Assembly: GCA_033439265.1 (NCBI GenBank) | Contig: JAVTVX010000034.1 | Span: 13,964,501 to 14,028,500 of the forward strand | Source of the DNA: Dillenia suffruticosa | Lineage: Eukaryota > Streptophyta > Magnoliopsida > Dilleniales > Dilleniaceae | Reading direction: 5' to 3' | Length of the DNA: 64,000 bases | Shown here: one piece after another, positions 1-11,339 of the stretch | Layout: every line of letters begins with the position of its first letter | How positions within the stretch are numbered: the first letter of the stretch is position 1 | Notes under the pieces: generated by a model | Told to the model about the DNA's origin: nothing | The model's database searches: none | What the model saw: the letters and a program-made list of their open reading frames with translations, nothing else | Translations under genes and position numbers: made by a program

Positions 1-1152
1 CTATATATATTTTCTTCCATATTTATCGACTGATCTTTTATTTCCTCACATTAGGAGTTATGGAAATATGGGAAGTCGACACTCGTGTCCTATTTGACAC
101 CGGGTCGAACCATTCGTATGTGAGAATTGCCTTTTTGCCCACGGTTGGGTAAGAATTGTCGCGAGGTTGCACGGCATACCTAACTCATGTTATCGACACC
201 ACTGTTGAGGACCCGAGCCTTGGGAAGGTCCCAGTGGTGCAGGTTTTCCTAAATATATTCCCGAGGAACTACTCGGACTACCCCCAGTTCGGGAGTGTGA
301 TTTCGAGATTGACCTAACTCTAGGGATCACTTCTATATTTATTCTGCCATACAGAATGACGCCAGTAGAGTTTAGAGAACTCTAGGTCTAGTTGCGGGAA
401 TTACTGGACAACGGTTTTATCCGTTTGAGCACTTCGCCTTAGGGTACTCCGGTGATTATTCGTGAAGTAGAAAGACGGGATTCTAAGATTGTGTGTGAAC
501 TATAGACATCTAAACAAGGTTTTCATCAAGAATCGGTACCCTTTGCCACATAGTGACATTTATTTGAGCAGTTCCAGGGTGCGCGTGTTTTTCTGAAAGA
601 TCGATTTTCGATTTGATATCATTAGTTGCGGATCAGGGCTGAGGATGTGCCCAAGACCGCATTCCGCAATCAATATGGACATTACGAGTTCGTGGTCATG
701 CCATTTGGGCTGACCAACACACCAACAGCCACAGACAGTGACCAAGGTGCGAAGTTTCCTTGGTCTTGCGGGGTGTTATCGGCGATTCATAAAAGGATTT
801 TCCCGGATCGCCGCTATACTTACCAGACTGATACGAAGGGCGTCAAGTTCTTGTGGGACGAATGTTGTGAGACAAGCTTTCAAGAGCTCAAACGTCTGAC
901 GAGGGACGGCCAGACAGAGAGGATCTTAGTGTTTCAACTCAGCACGTAGCTATTCTAGATGGATAGGTCATAAAGCTGCGGAGCAAAGAACTTTCATTGG
1001 TCAGAGTTTTGGGGAGGAGTGATCAGGTCGAGGATGAGACCTGAGAGACCGAAGAGACTATTAAGAGACTTAAGAGACAGTACCCCCACTTGTTCAGCGT
1101 ATTACTTTCTTCTAGTTTCGAGAACGAAACTTATTTTTAGGGGGTTAGAAAA

Positions 1153-4100
1153 TGTAACACAAAGCCTAAAAAAAAAAGGGAGAGCGAAAACGCAGCGTTT
1201 TGGCCCTCCCCCAATTGAATTAGGGCTAAAGCCCTAAGTCGTCTCTTTCTCTCTCTCCCTCTCTCCGCCGACCCTTCGTCTCCCTCGCCCACCGCGGCGC
1301 TGCTCTTCCCCGCGAGCTCCGCCGGCATCTCCTTCTCCTTCTCCTTCTTCTTCTCCTTCTTCTTCTCATTCTTCTTCCCTCGCGGTTTCTCTCTCTACCT
1401 CACTCTGTCTTCTCTCCCTCTCGCGATCTTCCACGATCGCCCCCTATCCGCCTTGTCGCACACCGCTGCGAGCCACAATCGAGCAACACCGCACGCCGCG
1501 AGCCTCCGTGAGCATCGCCTTCCACCATAGCACGCGATTGCAGCACGATCCCCCAGCCAGCGAGCGTGAGCGAGGCCGCGAGCTCGAGCGAGGCCGCAAG
1601 CTTGAGCCAACCCGCGAGCTCGAGCCAGCCCACGAGCGTAAGCCAGGCAGCGCGCGAGCTAGCGTCCTAGCGCGCGAGCTAGCGCCCTAGCATTCGAGCC
1701 AGGGTGCGAGCCAACGCACGAGCGCACGAGCGTTCACGCAACCAGCGCCGCGCGTGCACCCAGCGCCGCGCGCGCACCCAACACACTAGCGCGCACGGAT
1801 GTGTATCAGCGCAGCGCACAGGCGCGCAGCAGCATAGTGCACGGGCACGAATCAGTGCACGGGCGTGCACCAGCGCGCCTCAGCGCACTAGCGCGTGGGC
1901 ACGAGCCAGCCCGTGAGCCAGCTCGCGAGCACCAGTCCGCAGGCCCATTGGCCGCAGGCCCATCAGCCCATCGGCCTGCCAGCCGCAGACCCATCACCCG
2001 CAGGCCCACCAGCCCACAGACCCATCAGCCAGAGGCCCACCAGTCCGCAGGCCCACTAGCCTGCAAGCCCACCAGCCGCAGGCCCATCAATCATCGGCCC
2101 GTCGGCCCGCTAGCCCGTCAGCCCACTGGCCCACCGACCAGCGGCCCTCTAGTTGTAGCCCACGAGCCCGCGACGGCCCGTGATGGCCCGTGAGCCCGTG
2201 ACAGCCCACGAACCTCCACGCAGGTAAATGATTTAGGGTTTTGCTTCGGATCTATGTGTTTAGATCTAAAAAATAAACCTTGTTTTGATAGGAAACCCTA
2301 CAGACTTTGGAGTGACTGAAGTGACTTTCGGACGAGACTCGGCGTTTTGAGAAAACCTTAGGTGAGGAGATTTCGACTCTAATTGATAAATTGGATGAAT
2401 CTAGGATTGAATCCAAGATGAAAGGTTTTGTATATGTTTAGAGTGTAAGTAGAATGTGAATAGAATACAAATTATGAGATGATTATTGTGACTTTGAAGG
2501 TTAAGTATAGAATGTTACGGAAACTAGATGGTCTGATACGGAAAAATCATGTTATAGAATCACAAAATCATGTCGGGTGAATTCGAATGGTTTCCCTTAG
2601 AGTTAAACTCTGAAATATGCATGAAAGTATTTGGCTTGTAGGGTTGGATTGAAATGAGCAATAAAGTGGAAAATATTGTACATTTCATGTCTCTCGGATA
2701 AACTCTAAAGATACTTGAGAAAATGATATTCAATTTTGATGATCTAATTAGGTTGATCTTTTTGGAGACTCGAGGAAGCAGATCAGATTTGATTGGTTTT
2801 GAAAATAGGGAATGACCACCATCTTTAGAACAGTGAGTGGGATTTTGACATTCGCTATTGATTGAAAACCATATTTCAAAAATACTTTTAAATGACATAT
2901 TTCTGCAAATGTATGATTGTTAGAACTTTCAAATATTTGATGAAATGTTTTGTGATCTTTGGAGTGTCTTAAATTCTGACTTTATTGATATGCATTCATG
3001 AGTTTTGATAATTGAATATTGTGCCATAATTTCGATATATTGATATGTTTTAATAGTTCCACTGCATTGGCACATAGTTTTAAATGGATTTACTTACATA
3101 TTTGGGCTGTATGCCCGGCCGACTTTATGATATTATGTATTTGGGTTGTCTGCCCGGCCGACGTTTTGATATTATGCATGGGGCTATATGCCCGGCCGAC
3201 TTGGTGATGGGATGCATGGGGCTACGTGCCCGGCCGATATGATATTGTGATCCGTAGCTACGAATGACATCTGGTAGAGGCACCCCTTGTGCCCGGATAC
3301 GCTTCAACCGGATGTATCCGCCAGATCGTCATGTGTATGGGTGTCCCAGGTTGACCCTCATCAGAGAGGACGTTAAGTACGACTCCGTCTAGCACCAGGC
3401 GGGGGTACCATACACGGCCGACTAGTTATATGTACATTATTATTATTTGCAGGCTAGTTCGAGTAACCTGTGGCCAACATTGGGGTAGAGAGCCATTATT
3501 TAATACTTGCATTTGAAAAAACCCCCAATGCGCCGTCCTTGGTCGAGGTAGACCATTATCGGGAATATTTCATTGGCCGGCTTTTCACGACATTAATGTA
3601 AATATTGGATGCATATCTTGCTTTCTGATGTGTGCGTATTATATATGATTTTGAAATAACATGATCGGTTTGCACACTGTGAATATTTTCTTATGCTTTG
3701 ACACTCCAAGTTCACCCTAGATATTGATAGTATGATATCAATCCCCTCACTTACTGAGTATCCTCCCATAGATACTCACCTCTCACTTTCTTTCCCACAG
3801 GATTAGTGTTGGAGCGAGGAGATATTACTGGGCTTGGGTATGGATGTTTTCTATCTCTTCCGCTACGATGATTGGTGATATTATTATATATTGGAGATTT
3901 TAGTTTGACCAATGTATTTATATAAATTTTTTTGGGATGACTGTATAAATTATGGATATTTATTCTTGAAACTCTCGTATTGATTTATTTCATTGCATTG
4001 AGGCATTTGTAAATATTTAAAAATAATTTAGGAATTTATTTTATTTTATATATGCATAGAATTTAAGTCCACTCGGTGGGGCGGCTGCTCATACTCTAGT

Positions 4101-4366
4101 TGGGCATGACAGTAGAGGTCTGTTGCTAGAACTGCTAGAAACTTTATAGTTTTGCGTTGTTCTGGATATTGGCTGTGGTATTTGTTGATTTTGGAGAGAT
4201 TGGGATGGTCAATTGTTATTTTTACAGGATAAATGTCATATACAGGTGAAATTGTACATGGGAAACTTCCGATTTATGGAGAGATTCTGCCCGATTTTCT
4301 ATAAAAATACAGCCGGCATTCAGGGACAACGGGCGACTGTTCACGATCCCGATTCGGGGCGTGACA
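1153..4366 (+). repeat. 3' LTR of the first chromovirus (3.2 kb)
   Basis: The LTR starts TGTAACAC after the purine-rich tract AGGGGGTTAGAAAA and ends GGGGCGTGACA. Both ends match those of the LTRs at 11340 and 19304. Inside, in order, are an A-rich stretch, two palindromes (about 1177-1240), a CT-rich block (1240-1440), a GC-rich low-complexity block (1440-2220), an AT-rich half with four copies of a 39-bp repeat (3091-3245), and the conserved end. It resembles the solo LTR at 50960-54017 more than the 2.6-kb LTRs, because both share the 39-bp repeat and the same acceptor-like CCCACAG. Confidence 0.85.
3091..3245 (+). repeat. Four tandem 39-bp repeats inside the LTR
   Basis: The core TGCCCGGCCGAC recurs about every 38-41 bases, each time followed by a variable TATGATATTATGCAT-like spacer and a GGGCT lead-in. 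The reverse complement of the same array occurs in the solo LTR at about 52066-52172. It marks an LTR subfamily. It is absent from the LTRs of the element at 11340-21918. Confidence 0.8.
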
Positions 4367-4371
4367 CCAAT

Positions 4372-4784
4372 TCTGGAGGCATTGTGTTCAGAAATGATAA
4401 GTGGAAACTGGAGGCCTCCAAATCATTGTCACAATGGCCTACCTTGAAGTGCAGGCGGGACAAAAAGACTTGGTCAAGAACTTTGAATTTTCAACATTAC
4501 TTTTCCATGCAACCCAAGTGGGAAATGAACCATATGGTATGGATGCAAATCAACTATGAGACAAATACATTAGTGGGGACTAGATTAGGCATGGTAGAAA
4601 CCTGTTGGAATCCTGACAAATTCAAAATCATATCCTAATCATCCAAATCTCTTTCTTATCTGCAAGAAATGTTTAAGAGACCCGCGAACCAAAAGTAAGC
4701 TAAAAATTAATAAAAAAGCAATATATAAATCATCACTTTACTCACAAGATAACGGATTGGCAATAGGGAGAGATGTAAAAGATT
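4372..4784. repeat. Direct duplicate, copy A (about 410 bp), origin unknown
   Basis: This segment is closely repeated at 5611-6018 in the same direction, from TGGAGGCATTGTG through a shared CAATCTCTTT stretch to the end near GGGAGAGATG. Similarity is high with small gaps. Copy A begins within about 5 bases of the LTR end at 4366. A 90-codon open stretch on the + strand in copy A is not kept open in copy B, so I do not call a protein. I do not recognise the family. Confidence 0.7.
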
Positions 4785-5610
4785 GAGAAAAAAAGATTCT
4801 ACTTATAATAGAAAGAAAATAGATGCAGAAGTCCAATTTTGACTAATTTGTGAATTTGTGATATTTCTTTCCGTGTTTTGTTAGTTAAAAGAATTGAATA
4901 TTGGGGTTGACCTATTACTAGAAAAAAGTTTTTCGAGATGAAATTTATAGACAAAAATAACAAAACTCTTGTCCCTAAACAGTTGCTTAGAAGTCGGAAG
5001 AAATTGATAATGACATGTGCTTAGTATCTTGTATTACTAAAACAAATGACAAATTATTCTCATGCCACTAAGATTATGATGAGTTGAGATTTGGAGTTTG
5101 ATGAATAGTCTACATGAGAATGGAAACACGCTTGTATATTTATTTCCCACACACTTTCATTAAGTCCTAGGAAGTCCGTCCAGAGCCTTCAAAAAAATTG
5201 TGATTGGATTTGAGTAAGACTAGGTTGATATAACGAAAAGTTTGGGTCCTTGAATGAAGAACTCAGTTTCCTCACTGACCATTTCTAGGGGATGCATAGT
5301 GCCCATTGTAACAGTTTACTTTTGTTAAATAATACGTTTTCCATTTCTCTCTTTTCCTCTCTCTACCATTCTTGACTTTCTCACTCCATTTTTCTTTTCT
5401 CTCTCCCTTAGGTCTTTTCGGAATATGTCTCACTCTGTCATCCCTTTCCTTTTCACCATTTCTTTCTCCCCCCCCCCACAACATATCAATGTTCATATTT
5501 TCAAACCTCGATCAGAATATTACGACTCAATTTATTTTTATATGTATTCTCAAAATGGTATGAAAAATTAATGGAGCTCAAGATTTCCTAGATGTGGATA
5601 TTTAACATAT
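4785..5610. other. Spacer between the duplicates, no gene seen
   Basis: AT-rich sequence with a CT-rich run at about 5340-5470 that ends in a poly-C tract (5471-5481). Open frames here are short and follow the base composition. I see no family match. Confidence 0.5.
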
Positions 5611-6018
5611 AAATGTGGAGGCATTGTGCTCAAAAGTAATAAGTGGAAATTGGGAACCACCAAATCAGTCACAATGGCCTAACTAGTAGTGCAGGTGGGA
5701 CAAAAAGGCGGTCAAGAACTTTGAATTTCCAACGCTACTCTTCCATGCAACCCTAGTCGGAATTGAACCATATCATACAGAAGCAAATCAAATACGAGAC
5801 AGGCGGGGACTAGATTAGGCATGGGAGAAACTTGTAGGAATCCTGACAAATTCAAAATCAAATCCTAATCATCCCAATCTCTTTTATATCTGGAAGAAAT
5901 GTTTTAGAGTCCCACATATGGAGAGTAAGATAAAAAAGAATGAAACGAAAAGGAAATATATAAATCATCCCTTTTCAAGATAATGGATGGGCAACGGGGA
6001 GAGATGAAAAATTAAAAC
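5611..6018. repeat. Direct duplicate, copy B
   Basis: Second copy of the segment at 4372-4784, about 1.24 kb downstream and in the same orientation. The two could be the ends of a small unrecognised element or a local duplication. No clear TG...CA ends or target duplication were found. Confidence 0.7.
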
Positions 6019-7582
6019 ATGTAAATTGTAATAGAGTTACTGTTGTAAATTGTAATAGAGATGAAAAATGAAGATAGCCAGTAATTCTCATGATTTCCAG
6101 CATCACCACCTTCAAACGTAGTGAATTCTCTTCTTCTTCTTCGTCAGTCCACCCAATGGAGCCTTCAATTTGAATGGCCATAAACTGTTGTTTGCCTCCT
6201 TAAAAATGAGGTTGTCAATATCCCATTTGATAAGATCGTCAATAGAAATGACTCATTATTTTTCCAATACCTATTATTAGAATAGCAATTTAATACTAAG
6301 CGAGCCTATAACAAAATACATTAATAAATATGAAATACCGACACGTTAATTAAAGGGTTTCAAGCCCATTTTATACGAATGTCAAGCTTGAATTATAAAT
6401 TTTATAACATAATAAATACAAAATAAAAATACATTAATTATTCAAAATAATACACAAAACAAAAATCACCATGCTAAATTAAAGATTACATATTATTATG
6501 AAAATTAACAATAATAATATCATAAAAAATTTAAAAATTATATCAAAAATAATATATCAAACTCATCAAAGTCACAATCAAAATCACAATAATTTTAAAA
6601 ATACAAAAAACAACAACATTTGATTTTAAACAGATCGAGTCTATAGCAGGTCGAGCCAACTAGTATTCTGGCATGGCTTGTAATTAAAATGGGTCTAAAT
6701 AAAGGATCTAAGTTCCGCCCGGCTTTAAAATGGTCCGAGTTTGACCCTTCAAAATGGACTGAGCTAAAGCCGGCCCAGCCCAATTACTGGTCCTAGCCAT
6801 TGAAGACCAGTGTCAAAACACAGGATCAGAATACAGATTGGGGTGGAAACAAGCTAGATATTGCTTCTACATGTGTTGATCTCAACATGGAGTTATTGTT
6901 GGGGGAAAAGAAATATTGTGTGCAGTTAGATAACCATTATATGATAGAGAATAAAAAAATAAATGTTAGAGATAACTTTCAATAAATATGAGGATGGTAC
7001 AACTATAACAAGTACAATATGAAGGTGGAGATGTATATTACATATATATATCAACGTATATACAATATTGAGGAAAACTAATTGAGGAAAATAAAGAAAA
7101 ATCAATATTAATTGGGTCAAAAATCAGAAGAGAGCTATCCCTAAGCCCAAAGACCACTGTTACTGTCCAAATCTCTTCACTTGGTTCCTAGTGGAGCTGA
7201 AATATTAAATTTGAGTCAATTAACCACCGATTGTGCAAATAATCTCACGGGGGTTAGGAAAGAAAACACAAACATAACATCCACATTACATAAAACATTT
7301 ATTATGCATAGAGCATGACTCCTAAATGCAATTACAATCCAATTCATAACATCATTGGTTTTGAATATATACACATGTGCATAAATAAATGAAACAATAA
7401 GAACATAAACGTAAAAGCGAAGGAGATCAATTAGTTTGAATACATTGCTTGTTAAGGTATCTAGTACAACAAGAATGCCTATCAGGTTAAAGTATTTAAC
7501 CTATTTTACTAAAAAAAAAAAAGGAAAACTACCATTGCTTTCTAAACTTGTCATCTATTTTATGTTTTCTTTGCTTATCTTT
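6019..7582. other. AT-rich sequence without a supported gene
   Basis: Mostly A/T with scattered short open frames. A stretch at about 6620-6790 is richer in GGCCGGCCC/GGGTC-like words, a composition common in degenerate plant repeats, but I cannot name a family. Confidence 0.5.
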
Positions 7583-9520
7583 TGTTGGCAAAATGAGTTT
7601 TGGTAATAAGCAAATGATGGATAAAAGTAAGTACATGATGAACATAAAAGGATACACTAATGATAAATCAGTTCGAAAGGTATTAGGATGAGTTAAGAAT
7701 GATCAAAAGCACTTATATGAAACTCAGATATAGAGTAGTCAACTCACCCTCAAGCACACTTATGAACAAGTCGACTTATTAAGTTTAAAAGAATCTTTAA
7801 ACTTAGACAGAATGTTAGGTCAGTCGACTGAAAGAAAAGCTTAAGCACAAAAAGGCATAAGTTGACACAAGAGGATGAATAAGTCGATACAAAAGAGAAT
7901 CAAGCACAAATTGCTAAATGGACACAAGAGATAGTTCACTCATGGGAAAGAAGCAGTCAATTCACACAGACGCAGAATAAAGAAAAAATCAAATATCAGT
8001 CGACTCATTAGAAAGCAAGTCGACTTACTATGTATACCAGCTAGCTGTTCAGAAAAGCTGTTCAAGCCAAAAACGAACTCCTAACTATCTCAACGACTAT
8101 AAATGTGCATTAAATGATCTCCAATGGCGATATTATTATTAAAAGCTATAAATACAATACCAACAGAAGATCAAGCAACTTTTGGATAATTCATTGCTCT
8201 CGAAAGATTTAAAGATCTTCAATTCTTTAATTTCTTAAGCTGTATTTTCTATGAACTACAAAGATCACATTTGAACTTTGTGGTTCAAGCTTGTAATCTT
8301 ATTTTTCACTTCTTATCCTCATAATCAACCAGAACAAAGGGTATTTCTAGTCAGGAATGAGTTGTCTTGATGAAGAAAAGTTAGGTTTGCTAACACCTGT
8401 GTAAGCTAGTGGTGACTGTTCAAGTGAAACAGTTGTGAGGATTGACTAATACCTGTCCAAAGTAGTTGGTTGTACTATTTCAGCAGAAAATAATAGATTG
8501 GAAACTCCAGATATAGTTTATAAGTGGATGTACCCCAGCAAAGTGAAACCACTGCTTTCTCATTCCTCTCCTTTTATTCTCTTAAACTCCCAAAAAACTA
8601 AAAAGTGTCAAACAACTTATTCACCCATCTAGATTATTAGAATCTAGTTCTTCAACTGGTATTAGTACAGGTCTTTTGGAAGAAAAAGCTTAATGTCCTT
8701 AGAAGCAAAGATCTAAGATGGCACTGAATGGCAACATCATTCCTTTTAAAGCCTACTCCACAAACAAAGTTCCATCTTTCAACAATAACAACTACAGCTA
8801 TCAGAAGTAACATGGAACTTCATTATCATTTAGGATGAAACAGCTTGGGAGATTATTGAAGAGAAAATTGAATTCCCAATAGAGGAAGTTGACAAAGTAA
8901 GAGTTCCTGTCAAAATGAAAAATGGAGCTAACTATAAGGTTGTAATCCTCTTGCACTTAGCTCTTACAATGATAATTGTGTTTCATCTTGTATTACTACT
9001 AAACAGATATGGGAGAAACTGAAGCCACATAAGAGGGGACATATCAAGTCAAACAGTACAAAATAAGAATGCCAAAACAGGATTATGAATGATTCAAGAT
9101 GAGGAATGGTGAATTAGTGAGAGATATAATCATGAGATTTAACGCCATCACCAATTAGCTCAGGCTATTAGGAAAGGGAATAAGTCAAGAAGATATGGTG
9201 GATAAGGTGCTTAGATGCATACCAAAGACTTGGGAGGTTAAGGTCAAAGCCATAAAAAAGTTTAAAAATTTAAAGACTCTCACCATAGACCAGCTTATGG
9301 GTCTCTAACGACCCATGAAATGAAAGGAAGACAAAGGGAAGTCCATGGCTCTCAAATCAGAGAATGAAGATGACTATGACGGTTCTAATTAAGAACAAGA
9401 AGAAAAAGAAGACATGGCTCTGTGTTGGAGCCTCAAAGTTGTGGAACATGGTTGGAAGGGTAATATGAAGTGCAAATCCTACTTCTACCACCATGTCACA
9501 TGAGGGGATGACACTAGTGA
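7583..9520 (+). mobile_element. SIRE-like Ty1/copia element, 5' part (LTR and gag)
   Basis: A probable 5' LTR (7583-8654, TGTTGGCA...TTCTTCA) is followed by a primer-binding-site-like ACTGGTATTAG (about 8655-8665). A gag region (about 8719-9510) then carries the UBN2-type signature seen in SIRE elements, with words such as RCIPKTWE, RMKQLG and LMGSLTTHEMK. The LTR has several GTCGACT repeats (about 7770-8040) and a TATA box. Protease, integrase and RT are absent; unrelated sequence begins near 9520-9560. It is a broken fossil. Confidence 0.75.
8147..8154 (+). promoter_or_regulatory. TATA box of the SIRE-like LTR
   Basis: TATAAATA lies about 500 bases before the end of the LTR, where the U3 promoter of a Copia LTR is expected. 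It follows the GTCGAC-repeat block. Function is inferred from position only. Confidence 0.45.
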
Positions 9521-9559
9521 ATGGAAAAAAGTTAGGATTAGAGTTAGGTAGTTGTGACT

Positions 9560-11180
9560 TTCTCTTTTACTCACGACTTGTTGGAAAACCTCACCTTTCT
9601 ACACTGTAGGGATCACTCGAAAGGCAGTGTAACACTAGGAAAATCAAGTCTCCTTCATTCTCCTAAGAAAAGTCCTTGAATAAAGAACTTAGCTTGATAG
9701 TTTATTGAAAAAATCTACTCAAAAGATTGATTATTACATTCAACCTCCTTAGGTATTTATAGAGCTAAGTTATACCTCGAGGAGTAACACTTTAAGTAAG
9801 ACTCTAAGATCAAATTCAGATCTAGATTCAAATTCAAACCAAATCTAATTCTTTATAATTCTTTACTAAGACCAAAATATTAAAATATAACTCGTATTCT
9901 AACTTGTCTTGCTCTTGGAGTGTTGTACTAGGACTTCAATGCTAGACTTCTAGTTCGAGTCAACCTTCCTCTTGATAAACTTTACATAGATCAAGACTCT
10001 CAACTCTTTTGACTTCTTCACAACTAGGATTTTGCATTGCTTTATGTCTCCTAGCTTAGGTAGAACTTCTTGCTCACGTAGGTCTCCTTGTGGCATTAGA
10101 ACTCCTTGCTCCTCTAGGAGTCTTCGTTGCATTCTTTCTATCCGATTTTTTGTTTCCTTAAGCCATCTTCAAAGTTAGGTTTTTGAACTCCTTGGTAGTC
10201 TGCTTGGAGGTTCTTAAGAAATCACATTTGGCTAGGGCATTCCTTGGTTTGGGTTAGGCTTGTGGATCCAGGTCGGATTCTTCATGTGTCAGACTTGGTT
10301 CTCGGATCTTGAAAGCCTCTTTTGCTCCTACTAAATCCCTTAGGAATCCTAGTTGACTTAGCACTCTTATGCATGAGTTTTAAGCTCTTGGCCTTGTGGT
10401 TGAACATTGAGCCTCGGTGCTTGTTCCCAATTCTCTTGAGCCACGACCTCTCTATGGTTTCTCGAGTTCCCTAGTTACTTTAGGGCTCCTCTATTAATGC
10501 TATTTAGCTCTTGATTAAGATTGATGGTCGCACTACATAGCTCATGGCCCCAAATGCTCGTGCAAACTATGATTGCTCTTCACGTCTTTAGTGCTCGGTT
10601 GGTTTTCCTTTTTGCCCAGACCTCCATCCCAAACCTCTACAGCATTCTTCTCTTCGTTATGACTCCTCAAGTGTCCTTGGTGGGCTAGGACTTCATTGCT
10701 TAGGCGTTGCTCCAAGTTCTGGATAGTATAGTTGCATAAGTCAGGGTGCGCATGCATGTGGTCATCGAGTGGTGTGCGTACATATGTGATCTTGAGCACG
10801 AACCCTATTAGTTCCTTTTTGGTGAGCAGCTCCTTATTTTCTAGTGTTTCTAAGACTCCTAAATGAGTCTACTCAAAGGTTGCTCGGGTTGCTCGGCATT
10901 GGTATGGGACTCTTTAGTGATATTTGGGTTCATTGAATAAAACTATTTCTTTCCTCATGATTTTTGGTTTCCTGGAGCCTTTTCCTCAATCTTCTCAATA
11001 CTTGAGTTAGATTTGCTATAGCCTTATGATTGCATGAGGCTCCTCCATGTCCAAGTAGGACACCTTGGTGCACGAGCTAGCACGATAGTTGGTCGTGACT
11101 CCACTTCTGCATGCTTTCTCATGTCCTTTAGAGTTCCTAAGCATCTTGATTCCTCTAGAACTCCTTTGTTCAAGTGTGGC
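9560..11180 (-). repeat. Probable LTR or element end on the minus strand, family unknown
   Basis: Read on the minus strand, the 9560-9790 part looks like a retroelement promoter: a TATA-like CTCTATAAATACC followed by a leader-like run. The remainder (9900-11170) is made of degenerate short words around CTCCT, CTTGG and CTAGG, typical of a low-complexity internal or LTR region. No coding domain is visible and no paired end was found, so the family is left open. It abuts the LRR-gene piece that starts near 11185. Confidence 0.35.
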
Positions 11181-11184
11181 TTAA

Positions 11185-11339
11185 TGAGAACAAATAGGAA
11201 ACTTGACCATTTTAAGTCTTTCTGAAAATCAACTGTCTACACTAGTCCCTCCATAAATAGGAAAGATACAATCTATTGAGGTGCTACTATTGAATTTTAA
11301 GCAGCTTAATGGATTCATTCTACAATCAATGAATAATCT
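11185..11339 (+). pseudogene. LRR receptor-kinase fragment, upstream half (split by a retroelement)
   Basis: The + strand codes for LRR text like GNLTILSLSENQL followed by a PVPPxxGKIQSIE-like stretch and a QSMNNL-like end. It matches, base for base over most of its length, the copy at about 40585-40733. The family is the MIK2-like LRR receptor kinases, which are plasma-membrane receptors. The reading stops at the LTR at 11340 and resumes at 21919. No signal peptide, transmembrane segment or kinase domain is present in the window. It is a dead fragment, and in-frame stops occur, for example the TAA just after the PVPP-like segment. Confidence 0.75.

Larger units (their letters stand above)
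1..4366 (+). mobile_element. Old Ty3/gypsy chromovirus (Tekay-like), 3' part only
   Basis: The window opens inside the coding part of a Ty3/gypsy element. Recognisable pieces in order are an aspartic protease start (FDTGSNHSYV-like, about 90-125), reverse transcriptase (about 280-720, with the typical FGLTN stretch), the region after RT (about 745-900) and a C-terminal chromodomain-like piece (about 930-1060). It ends with a 3.2-kb LTR. The order matches the full element at 11340-21918, and the polypurine tract before the LTR is nearly the same in both. It is a heavily broken and shortened fossil, much older-looking than the 11.3-kb element. Its 5' LTR is outside the window, so no target duplication can be read. 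Confidence 0.85.

Noticed and set aside
1801-2193. Ala/Arg/Pro/His-rich open frame of 130 codons
   Set aside because: It lies in the GC-rich low-complexity block of an LTR. Open frames appear there on both strands only because stop codons are rare in such DNA, and the text differs between LTR copies.
3091-3245. CRISPR-like array
   Set aside because: The repeats are adjacent and diverged, lie in a plant LTR and lack unique spacers of constant length.
4213-4638. A 141-codon + frame
   Set aside because: It crosses the end of an LTR into the duplicated segment, so it is a chance fusion, and copy B of the duplicate is not open.
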